Below, piece by piece: positions 1-5,310 of a DNA stretch of 6,150 bases (position 1 is the first letter of the stretch; every line of letters begins with the position of its first letter). The notes below the pieces were generated by a model. It did not search any database. It worked only from the letters and a program-made list of their open reading frames with translations, and was not told the DNA's origin. A program made the position numbers and the translations under genes. Source of the stretch: Betaproteobacteria bacterium (lineage in GTDB: Bacteria; Pseudomonadota; Gammaproteobacteria; Burkholderiales; Ferrovaceae); the NCBI GenBank assembly GCA_028870615.1, contig JAGWPH010000201.1, positions 1-6,150 on the forward strand, in the 5' to 3' direction.

Positions 1-637
1 TCTGTGGAATCACCTGATCAAAGTTGAAACGCTCGCTGTCGATATCACTCACCCGACTGGCACCCAAGTGGCCACCAGCATACTTGGGATGCTCGATCAC
101 GATGGCATCGGGGAGGCGCTTTTTGCGTTCCCATTTTTTGACGATCAACTGAATACCCCGGGCATCGGACAGGATGGGAATCAGAGCCACCTCGGGATGG
201 TCCTGAGCCAGGTCAGGCAGGTCCAGGGGCAAGCCGGCACCAACCACCAGGGCGTCAATCCCGGACTGCAGGGATTCTTCGATGTAATGCACGTATTCGC
301 TTACCGCGCGCATCACATTGACTGCCAACAGACCACGACCCTGGGACAATTGGCGCGCCGCGTGAATTTCGCGATGGAGGGCTTCGCGATTGGCCGCATC
401 CACAATGCTGCGGGCCTCAGGAGAGTTGCGCAAACCGCGGGTTGCGGCCAGCAGATCGGGGTGATGGTGCCTCAAGTCGATGGACGAGATGGTCCCCATG
501 CCGCCCAGGGCGGCCACGGAACCTGCCAGCCGATGCGCTGAAATACCGACACCCATGCCGCCTTGCACGATCGGCAGCACTGTTTTGCCTTTGATGACCA
601 AAGGGCGCAGCCCACTGGTTTGCACAAGTTCCAGCAT
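1..637 (-). CDS. Nitronate monooxygenase-family FMN oxidoreductase (3' end cut by window edge)
   Basis: Reading the minus strand from an ATG at 637 gives 212 codons open to the window edge, so the C-terminal part is missing. The protein looks like the nitronate monooxygenase / 2-nitropropane dioxygenase family, TIM-barrel enzymes that use FMN to oxidise nitronates with O2. Family marks, in order: an N-terminal PIVQGGMGVGIS (residues 22-33), GGMGTISS (45-52), LLAVNVM (103-109) in a barrel strand, VVGAGLPLDLP (131-141), and AGGHLG (187-192), whose His190 matches the catalytic histidine known in class I enzymes. A Shine-Dalgarno GAGAGGA lies at 642-648, five bases before the start. The gene diverges from the MFS transporter, and an FNR-like palindrome is centred about 60 bp upstream of the start. 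The family also holds enoyl reductases and other flavin oxidoreductases, so the exact substrate is uncertain; family assignment is firm. Long plus-strand frames over this region are shadows. Confidence 0.87.
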   Translation of the reverse strand, partial: MLELVQTSGLRPLVIKGKTVLPIVQGGMGVGISAHRLAGSVAALGGMGTISSIDLRHHHPDLLAATRGLRNSPEARSIVDAANREALHREIHAARQLSQGRGLLAVNVMRAVSEYVHYIEESLQSGIDALVVGAGLPLDLPDLAQDHPEVALIPILSDARGIQLIVKKWERKKRLPDAIVIEHPKYAGGHLGASRVSDIDSERFNFDQVIPQ

Positions 638-683
638 TAAATCCTCTCTTCAGAACCGGTGGAGGGTGCGCTTATTTTCAGGG

Positions 684-711
684 CCACGTTTTGATCTAGA
701 TCAAAACGTGG
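684..711. promoter_or_regulatory. 28-bp perfect palindrome containing an exact FNR/ANR-type box
   Basis: The arms CCACGTTTTGAT (684-695) and ATCAAAACGTGG (700-711) are perfect reverse complements around CTAG. The core, 691-704, is TTGAT-N4-ATCAA, the exact consensus for FNR-family regulators (FNR, ANR, DNR, FixK). CRP half-sites (TGTGA) fit less well. Its centre lies 60 bp upstream of the oxidoreductase start and about 85 bp upstream of the predicted transporter transcription start, near known class I spacing for the latter. A terminator role is unlikely because the flanking genes diverge and no T-tract follows. Control by oxygen or nitrogen oxides is inferred. Confidence 0.75.
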
Positions 712-738
712 GTTATTGCCCCATACTTTTCAGGTTGT

Positions 739-755
739 TGCGTCAGATTGACGCA
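739..755. promoter_or_regulatory. Inverted repeat, candidate operator over the transporter -35
   Basis: TGCGTCA (739-745) and TGACGCA (749-755) are perfect 7-bp inverted arms around GAT. The right arm overlaps the predicted -35 TTGACG (748-753), so a bound protein would block RNA polymerase. No specific regulator family can be named from the motif. The site could also be chance symmetry, since part of it is fixed by the -35 sequence. Confidence 0.45.
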
Positions 756-776
756 GAGCGTCGGCTCAAATATGCT
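748..776 (+). promoter_or_regulatory. Sigma70-type promoter for the MFS transporter gene
   Basis: The -35 TTGACG (748-753, 5 of 6 to consensus) and -10 TATGCT (771-776, 4 of 6) are separated by 17 bp. Transcription would start near 783, giving a leader of roughly 95 nt. The FNR-like box would then sit at about -85 and the inverted repeat over the -35. Confidence 0.55.
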
Positions 777-798
777 GGTCCCTTGTTTTGGTTGTATT

Positions 799-807
799 TG
801 TTATAAA
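799..807 (+). promoter_or_regulatory. Alternative extended -10 promoter element
   Basis: TG-T-TATAAA (799-807) fits an extended -10 (TGn plus a 5 of 6 match to TATAAT). There is no convincing -35 at normal spacing. Transcription would begin near 814, exactly where the A-rich 17-bp repeats start. It could serve as a second start for the transporter gene. Confidence 0.35.
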
Positions 808-811
808 TAAC

Positions 812-862
812 AAAATCAAAGCAACATAAAAATCAAAATGAAGTTGAAATCAAAATCAACCG
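812..862 (+). repeat. Three imperfect 17-bp A-rich direct repeats in the transporter leader
   Basis: AAAATCAAA begins at 812 and 829, and GAAATCAAA at 846, an exact 17-bp period; a further ATCAAC follows at 855. The rest of each unit is less conserved. The array ends two bases before the ribosome binding site GAGGAGG (864-870), so it is probably transcribed. It could be a protein-binding array, an Hfq-type A-rich RNA site, or simple low-complexity sequence. Confidence 0.45.
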
Positions 863-878
863 TGAGGAGGCAGCACCC

Positions 879-2504
879 ATGAGTCTGGACATCCTTTCAA
901 AAGATCGCACTGTTGCGGGTTCCGGGTTCAATCGCTGGCTGGTGCCGCCAGCAGCATTGGCCATTCATTTGTGTATTGGCATGGCCTACGGTTTCTCGGT
1001 GTTTTGGCTGCCCCTCTCAAAGTCTGTGGGTATGGCTTGTCCCGTCGACATGTCTTTGTGGTCTGAGCTGTTTACCACCAGCTGTGACTGGAAGGTCTCC
1101 AGTCTGGGCTGGATGTTCACCATGTTCTTTGTATTTCTGGGTTCTTCTGCCGCCTTGTTTGGCGGTTGGCTGGAACATGCCGGCCCGCGCAAGGCGGGGG
1201 TGGTTGCGGCGCTGTGCTGGAGTGGCGGGTTGGTGATCTCAGCCTATGGGGTCTTCGTACACCAGTTGTGGATGCTGTGGCTCGGCTCCGGGTTTATCGG
1301 AGGAATTGGCCTGGGACTGGGGTATATCTCGCCCGTCTCGACCTTGGTGAAGTGGTTCCCGGATCGGCGCGGGATGGCTACCGGGATGGCCATCATGGGG
1401 TTTGGTGGGGGAGCGATGATCGGTTCGCCACTCGCTGTCATATTGATGAATTCGTTTTCCGCCGGTCCTGGCAACCCCGGGGTTTGGCAAACCTTCCTGG
1501 TGATGGGTCTGGGCTACTTTGTCTTTATGTTGGGTGGCTCTTTCGGTTATCGCGTGCCAACCACGGACTGGAAGCCTGAAGGCTGGATACCCCCGGCACC
1601 AAGCACCAAGGCCATGATTACACAACGTCACGTACATGTCTCGGTGGCCTGGAAAACACCGCAATTCTGGTTGATCTGGATGGTGTTGACCATGAACGTG
1701 TCCGCCGGGATTGGAATCATCGGCATGTCTTCCCCCATGCTACAGGAGATTTTTGCCGGCAAGCTGATTGGCCTCCAACTGGGATTCAATGAGTTGAGCC
1801 TCGATCAGAAAAAGGCCATTGCCGTCATCGCGGGGGGGTTTACCGGGTTATTGTCCCTGTTTAATATTGCCGGCCGCTTTATCTGGGCCTCGCTGTCGGA
1901 CTGGATTGGGCGCAAGAACACCTACTATGTTTTTTTTCTCCTGGGAATCGGTCTCTACAGCAGTGCGACAACCCTGGGCCACACGGGCAACCTGGCCCTG
2001 TTCGTGTTGGGGTTTTGTATCATCCTGTCCATGTATGGTGGTGGTTTTGCCACAGTGCCGGCTTATCTTGCCGACATGTTTGGCACCCAGATGGTGGGCG
2101 CCATTCATGGACGGTTGCTGACGGCTTGGTCTACCGCAGGGATTTTGGGCCCGGTAGTGGTCAACTACATTCGCGAAGCCAATCTGGCCGCGGGGGTTCC
2201 GCGCGACCAGCTCTACGACAAAACCATGAGCTATCTGGTGGGCATGCTGGTTATAGGATTGATCTGTAATTTCCTGATACGCCCGGTAGCGGACAAATAT
2301 TTCATGACCGATGCCGAGTTGGAAACCGAAAAACGCCTTGCACACGAACGTGCTTCGGCGGCTGCCAGCGAGCTTTCCGGAGTGGTGGTTTCAAGCAGCA
2401 AATCCAGCCCGGTCACCTTGTGGTGGGCTTGGCTTGCTGTGGGCATTCCCCTGGCTTGGGGGGTGTCTATCACCCTGGACAAGGCCTGGGTCTTGTTCAG
2501 GTAA
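879..2504 (+). CDS. OFA-family MFS transporter (oxalate/formate antiporter-like)
   Basis: This 541-aa inner-membrane protein has the layout of the oxalate:formate antiporter (OFA) family of the major facilitator superfamily, which moves small carboxylates such as oxalate, formate, lactate or pyruvate. It shows about 12 hydrophobic helices, the first near residues 22-46. Family-like segments include GIGLGLGYISPVSTLVKWFPDRRGMATG (in part, near 142-169) and the second MFS loop motif SDWIGRKN (340-347). The first external loop is long and holds Cys54 and Cys69, a possible disulfide. After the usual OFA end (KYFMTDAELE, 473-482) comes a polar linker and one more hydrophobic segment (about 512-533), longer than minimal family members. 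The ATG at 879 has GAGGAGG eight bases upstream, an excellent site. The gene ends 25 bp from the convergent MarR gene. The family is clear; the substrate is not, and divergence from a flavin oxidoreductase gene does not settle it. Confidence 0.88.
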   Translation: MSLDILSKDRTVAGSGFNRWLVPPAALAIHLCIGMAYGFSVFWLPLSKSVGMACPVDMSLWSELFTTSCDWKVSSLGWMFTMFFVFLGSSAALFGGWLEHAGPRKAGVVAALCWSGGLVISAYGVFVHQLWMLWLGSGFIGGIGLGLGYISPVSTLVKWFPDRRGMATGMAIMGFGGGAMIGSPLAVILMNSFSAGPGNPGVWQTFLVMGLGYFVFMLGGSFGYRVPTTDWKPEGWIPPAPSTKAMITQRHVHVSVAWKTPQFWLIWMVLTMNVSAGIGIIGMSSPMLQEIFAGKLIGLQLGFNELSLDQKKAIAVIAGGFTGLLSLFNIAGRFIWASLSDWIGRKNTYYVFFLLGIGLYSSATTLGHTGNLALFVLGFCIILSMYGGGFATVPAYLADMFGTQMVGAIHGRLLTAWSTAGILGPVVVNYIREANLAAGVPRDQLYDKTMSYLVGMLVIGLICNFLIRPVADKYFMTDAELETEKRLAHERASAAASELSGVVVSSSKSSPVTLWWAWLAVGIPLAWGVSITLDKAWVLFR

Positions 2505-2524
2505 AAAGCGGGGTCTGACGCCCC
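2503..2524 (-). terminator. Weak intrinsic terminator for the MarR gene
   Basis: On the minus strand a GGGG/CCCC stem (2510-2524) is followed by GC and TTTTT (2507-2503), which overlaps the transporter stop codon. The stem is only 4 bp with a 7-nt loop, so efficiency is doubtful. On the plus strand the stem gains one G-U pair but has no T-tract. Confidence 0.4.
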
Positions 2525-2529
2525 ATCCC

Positions 2530-2961
2530 TCAAGTGTTGTGAGAGGGCTCCAACGCCTGGCGCAGGGCAGCCAATTGATGCTGCAATGTGGTCAGGCGTT
2601 CCTTCCCCAGGCGTTTGAAGGCGGTTTCCAGATAAGCCAGGTGTTGCGGAAAGATACGCTCGAACAATCGTTGCCCCGCAGGCGTCAGTTGCACCAGAAC
2701 GCTGCGCTTGTCGTTCGGGTTTTCCTGGCGGGTGATCAACTGCTTCTTTTCTAGCCGGCTCAGCACGCCTGTCAGCGTGCCTTTCACCATCAAGGTTTTC
2801 TCTCCAATGTCGCGACAGCTCATGCCCGGGGTATTGCCGAGCGTGGCAATGACGTCGAATTGGCTGACGGTCAGCCCCAATTTGCGGATATGTTGCCCCG
2901 AGAAGGTATCCAGGGCCTGATAGGTCCTGACCAGTTCGCGTAAAAGCGGAAGAAAATCCAT
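2530..2961 (-). CDS. MarR-family transcriptional regulator
   Basis: The 143-aa protein has the size and winged-helix pattern of the MarR family, dimeric DNA-binding repressors often released by phenolics, quinones or oxidants. A helical N-terminal dimer region leads to LGLTVSQFDVIATLGN (28-43), the HTH and recognition helix MVKGTLTGVLSRLEKKQL (58-75), and the wing with NPNDKRSVLVQLTPAG (81-96), where Asp84-Lys85-Arg86 corresponds to the conserved DxR-type wing. A helical C-terminus completes the dimer interface. It has one cysteine (Cys49) at the start of the HTH, not near the N-terminus as in OhrR peroxide sensors. No clear Shine-Dalgarno precedes the ATG at 2961, so translation may be weak, as suits a repressor. 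It diverges by 65 bp from the CDGSH-flavodoxin pair, with tandem repeats between them that are its likely operators. Family is certain; target and ligand are inferred or unknown. Confidence 0.93.
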   Translation of the reverse strand: MDFLPLLRELVRTYQALDTFSGQHIRKLGLTVSQFDVIATLGNTPGMSCRDIGEKTLMVKGTLTGVLSRLEKKQLITRQENPNDKRSVLVQLTPAGQRLFERIFPQHLAYLETAFKRLGKERLTTLQHQLAALRQALEPSHNT

Positions 2962-2963
2962 AG

Positions 2964-2991
2964 TTGCAAAAATAGTACGAACGCGTACAAT
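2964..2991 (+). promoter_or_regulatory. Promoter of the CDGSH-flavodoxin operon
   Basis: The -35 TTGCAA (2964-2969, 4 of 6) and -10 TACAAT (2986-2991, 5 of 6) are 16 bp apart, with a predicted start near 2998. The -10 overlaps the first repeat unit and the right arm of its palindrome, so a bound repressor would occlude it. Confidence 0.5.
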
Positions 2992-3013
2992 ATAGTTTGT
3001 ATGCGTACATTAT
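2974..3013. promoter_or_regulatory. Two tandem 20-bp units, likely MarR operators
   Basis: Unit 1 (2974-2993) and unit 2 (2994-3013) match at 15 of 20 positions. The most conserved parts are GCGTACAATATAG (2983-2995) and GCGTACATTATAG (3003-3015), 12 of 13 identical and exactly 20 bp apart, about two helical turns. Unit 1 holds the palindrome GTACG-AACG-CGTAC (2975-2988); unit 2 keeps mainly its right half (GCGTAC). MarR dimers usually bind such inverted repeats in divergent gaps beside their own gene. Unit 2 ends right at the AGGAG of the CDGSH gene. Binding by this MarR is inferred. Confidence 0.65.
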
Positions 3014-3014
3014 A
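3009..3014 (-). promoter_or_regulatory. Candidate -10 element for the MarR gene
   Basis: The minus strand reads TATAAT at 3014-3009, a perfect -10, giving a start near 3003 and a leader of about 42 nt. No good -35 is visible at 16-18 bp. A second possible -10, TATATT, lies at 2994-2989. Both lie within or at the edge of the repeats, which would allow autorepression. Confidence 0.35.
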
Positions 3015-3026
3015 GGAGAAAACGAC

Positions 3027-3236
3027 ATGCCTTACCCAATTGAAGTAAAAAAAGGCCAGGAATACTGGTTTTGTACCTGCGGCAAGAGCGGCACCGGATT
3101 GTGCAATGGTTCCCATGAGGGGTCGGGCAAATCCCCCAGTCAGTTTGTCGCAGAGAAGGATGACACCGTTTACATCTGCGGCTGTACCCACACCTTTAAC
3201 AGTCCGTTTTGCGACGGTACCCATAAATCTTTATAG
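3027..3236 (+). CDS. Small double-CDGSH iron-sulfur protein
   Basis: This 69-aa protein holds two CDGSH-type zinc-finger-like motifs, each expected to bind one [2Fe-2S] cluster through three Cys and one His, as in mitoNEET and bacterial double-CDGSH proteins. Such proteins are thought to act in electron transfer or cluster handling and redox stress. The second motif is canonical: Cys51, Cys53, Cys62, His66, with PFCDGTH. The first (Cys16, Cys18, Cys26, His30) is unusual: it is one residue shorter between the second and third Cys, lacks the Pro, and reads CNGSH instead of CDGSH. There is no signal peptide or membrane segment, so it is cytoplasmic. The ATG at 3027 has AGGAG at 3014-3018, eight bases away; a TTG at 2997 in frame would lie inside the operator region and is rejected. 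The downstream flavodoxin-fold gene starts 9 bp after its stop, so the two are co-transcribed. Confidence 0.9.
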   Translation: MPYPIEVKKGQEYWFCTCGKSGTGLCNGSHEGSGKSPSQFVAEKDDTVYICGCTHTFNSPFCDGTHKSL

Positions 3237-3245
3237 GAGTTCGTG

Positions 3246-3800
3246 ATGGTCAAAGTTGCTGTCGTATTTCACAGCGGGTATGGACATACCCAAAAGCAGG
3301 CCGAAGCCGTTGCAGGGGGGGCTGGAGCTGACCTGATTCCAATCGATGCCGAGGGTAACCTCACCGAAGCGCAATGGGCGGCGCTCCATGCCGCAGACGC
3401 CATCATCATGGGTTCGCCCACCTATATGGGCAATGTTTCGTGGCAGTTCAAAAAATTTGCCGATGCCAGCTCAAAACCCTGGTTTAGCCAACAGTGGAAA
3501 GACAAGCTCTTTGCCGGGTTCACCAACTCGGCCACCATGAATGGCGACAAGCTGTCCACATTGCATTACCTGTTTACCCTTGCCATGCAACATAGCGGTC
3601 TCTGGGTGGGGACCGGGATGATGCCCTCCAACAGCAAGGCGGCACAGCGCAACGATCTCAACTACGTGGGCTCCTTCTCGGGCGCCATGATGCAAACGCC
3701 TTCCGATGCCGGTGTGGGCGAAGTGGTGACTGGCGATCTGGAAACGGCGCGTCAGTTTGGTGCGCGGGTAACCAAAATTGCGCACCAGCTGAGGGGCTGA
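3246..3800 (+). CDS. WrbA-like flavodoxin-family protein (possible NAD(P)H:quinone reductase)
   Basis: The 184-aa protein has a flavodoxin fold and binds FMN in the manner of WrbA and related NAD(P)H-dependent reductases, which reduce quinones by two electrons and protect against redox cycling. The N-terminal strand VKVAVVF leads into the FMN-phosphate loop HSGYGHT (9-15). GSPTYMGNVSWQFKKF (56-71) forms the isoalloxazine loop, and FTNSATMNGD (92-101) is the third flavin-contacting segment. It is slightly shorter than typical WrbA (about 200 aa). I choose ATG 3246 over the adjacent GTG 3243 because AGGAG (3235-3239) is six bases from the ATG but only three from the GTG. That Shine-Dalgarno overlaps the stop codon of the CDGSH gene, suggesting coupled translation. 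The pair could pass electrons between flavin and cluster, and the divergent MarR probably controls both. The fold is clear, the substrate inferred. Confidence 0.87.
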   Translation: MVKVAVVFHSGYGHTQKQAEAVAGGAGADLIPIDAEGNLTEAQWAALHAADAIIMGSPTYMGNVSWQFKKFADASSKPWFSQQWKDKLFAGFTNSATMNGDKLSTLHYLFTLAMQHSGLWVGTGMMPSNSKAAQRNDLNYVGSFSGAMMQTPSDAGVGEVVTGDLETARQFGARVTKIAHQLRG

Positions 3801-3803
3801 TCC

Positions 3804-3826
3804 CACGGGAATACTGCAAACCCGTG
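3804..3826 (+). terminator. Hairpin after the flavodoxin gene, possible weak terminator
   Basis: CACGGG (3804-3809) and CCCGTG (3821-3826) form a perfect 6-bp stem with an 11-nt loop just after the flavodoxin stop. Only CTTCT follows, not a proper T-tract, so it may terminate poorly or only protect the 3' end. Confidence 0.3.
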
Positions 3827-3834
3827 CTTCTGGG

Positions 3835-3840
3835 TAGAAT
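3835..3840 (+). promoter_or_regulatory. Candidate -10 just before SelO (very short leader)
   Basis: TAGAAT (3835-3840) matches the -10 consensus at 5 of 6 positions, but no good -35 is seen. Transcription would begin about 3-5 nt before the SelO ATG at 3850, giving an almost leaderless mRNA. This agrees with the lack of a Shine-Dalgarno sequence there. Confidence 0.3.
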
Positions 3841-3849
3841 GAGTCCAAG

Positions 3850-5310
3850 ATGAATGCTCATTTTGAAATTTCTTCCCTGCTGCCGACGCACGGGTTTGCC
3901 GGGCTGGGCCCCCCCCATATCGAGCTGGTTCCGACCGAACCGCTCAGCAATCCGTATTGGCTGACATGGAACGCCCGTTTGGCTGGAGTCCTGGGTTTGC
4001 CTGCGCAGCCCACCGATATGTGGCTGCAGCGGTTGTCCGGACAACTGGAGCACACCCCCTGGTGCAGTGTTTATTCGGGCCACCAGTTTGGCGTGTGGGC
4101 AGGCCAATTGGGGGATGGGCGGGCCCATGTCATCGGCCTGCTCGGTGACCACGGCGTGCCTCAGGAAATCCAGCTCAAGGGGGCTGGCAAAACCCCGTTC
4201 TCACGTATGGGAGATGGACGCGCCGTATTGCGTTCGTCCATCCGCGAATACCTGTGTTCGGAAGCCATGGCCGGGTTGGGTATTCCCACCACCCGCGCAC
4301 TTGCCATCGTGGGCTCGGCGTTGCCAGTGCGTCGTGAAACCATCGAGACCGCAGCCATCGTCACGCGTGTGGCCCCCAGTTTCATCCGCTTTGGACATTT
4401 CGAGCATTTTGCCCATCACGGGCATTCCGCTGAATTGCAGCACCTGACGGACGATGTTATTGCCCATTTTTATCCGGAATGTGTGGACCAACCGGTGCCG
4501 GCACTCGCTTTGTTGACCGCAGTGATTCGGCGCACGGCGGCACTGATGGCCCAGTGGCAGGCAGTGGGCTTCTGTCATGGCGTCATGAATACGGACAATA
4601 TGTCTATCCTGGGGCTTACACTGGATTACGGCCCCTTCGGCTTCATGGACCAGTTTGATTTTCACCACATCTGCAACCATTCGGATACGCAGGGACGTTA
4701 TGCCTACGCTCAACAGCCACGCATCGGTTGGTGGAATTGTGGCGCCCTGGGCAGCGCCTTGTTGCCTTTGATCGTTGATGAAGGCGCATTGCGCGAAGCC
4801 CTCGACGGATATGAGCCCGTTTTTCAGGGAGCGCTGACATCGGCCTTCAGAAGCAAACTGGGTCTCGCACGCGAGCGTGGCGATGACGATGTGCTGATCG
4901 GCCGATTGTTGACATTGCTGCATCAAAACCACACTGATTTCACCCGTTTCTTTCGCGCCCTGTCTCATCTGGAGAGCAAGACGACGGAGGCGGAAGCCAA
5001 AGTCGGGGATCTTGTTATTGATCGTGCTGCATTTGAATCATGGGCAGCATCCTATCGCGAGCGTCTGGCATGGGAAAGTTCAATCGACTCGGTCCGGCAG
5101 CAGGCCATGTTACGCGTCAACCCTAAATATGTGCTGCGCAATTATTTGGCTGAAATTGCCATTCGTGCTGCTCAAGCGGGCAATCCCGAGGTGATCGACG
5201 CGGTGCAGCGCGTGCTCGAAGCGCCATTTGACGAGCATCCCGAGCACGAATCCTGGGCCGGAACACCCCCCGGTTGGGCGGATGCGTTGTCGGTCAGCTG
5301 TTCTTCATGA
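3850..5310 (+). CDS. selO: Protein adenylyltransferase SelO (YdiU/UPF0061 family)
   Basis: SelO is a pseudokinase-fold enzyme that transfers AMP from ATP to Ser, Thr or Tyr of target proteins and is linked to oxidative-stress defence. The 486-aa length is normal for a bacterial member. Visible motifs: YSGHQFGVWAGQLGDGRA (75-92), QLKGAGKTPFSRMGDGRAVL (108-127) with Lys110, REYL with Glu133, FIRFG with Arg180, HGVMNTDN with Asp249 and Asn250, and DYGPFGFMD with Asp259. These align at a constant offset of three with the Pseudomonas syringae residues I recall as K113, E136, R183, D252 and D262, so the enzyme should be active. The tail ends SCSS; the Cys sits where eukaryotic SelO has selenocysteine. 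No in-frame start exists upstream because of a TAG at 3835-3837, yet ATG 3850 lacks a clear Shine-Dalgarno. It overlaps the next gene by four bases. Confidence 0.96.
   Translation: MNAHFEISSLLPTHGFAGLGPPHIELVPTEPLSNPYWLTWNARLAGVLGLPAQPTDMWLQRLSGQLEHTPWCSVYSGHQFGVWAGQLGDGRAHVIGLLGDHGVPQEIQLKGAGKTPFSRMGDGRAVLRSSIREYLCSEAMAGLGIPTTRALAIVGSALPVRRETIETAAIVTRVAPSFIRFGHFEHFAHHGHSAELQHLTDDVIAHFYPECVDQPVPALALLTAVIRRTAALMAQWQAVGFCHGVMNTDNMSILGLTLDYGPFGFMDQFDFHHICNHSDTQGRYAYAQQPRIGWWNCGALGSALLPLIVDEGALREALDGYEPVFQGALTSAFRSKLGLARERGDDDVLIGRLLTLLHQNHTDFTRFFRALSHLESKTTEAEAKVGDLVIDRAAFESWAASYRERLAWESSIDSVRQQAMLRVNPKYVLRNYLAEIAIRAAQAGNPEVIDAVQRVLEAPFDEHPEHESWAGTPPGWADALSVSCSS

Noticed and set aside
68..541. 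Long plus-strand open frame of 157 codons
   Set aside because: It lies opposite the nitronate monooxygenase gene, whose minus-strand reading shows clear family motifs, while the plus reading shows none and has no good ribosome binding site.
684..711. Palindrome as an intrinsic terminator
   Set aside because: It lies between divergent gene starts and has no T-tract on either side.
812..862. A-rich repeats as a CRISPR array or replication iterons
   Set aside because: Units are only 17 bp with no spacers of regular unique sequence, and no cas or replication gene is present.
2997..3026. Upstream TTG start adding ten residues to the CDGSH protein
   Set aside because: It would overlap the second operator unit and lacks a ribosome binding site, while ATG 3027 has AGGAG at ideal spacing.
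2231..3028. 265-codon minus-strand frame over the end of the transporter, MarR and the divergent gap
   Set aside because: It overlaps two well-supported genes in another frame, runs through the operator region and resembles no protein family.
4201..4968. 255-codon minus-strand frame inside SelO
   Set aside because: Antisense shadow of a gene with a full set of SelO catalytic motifs.
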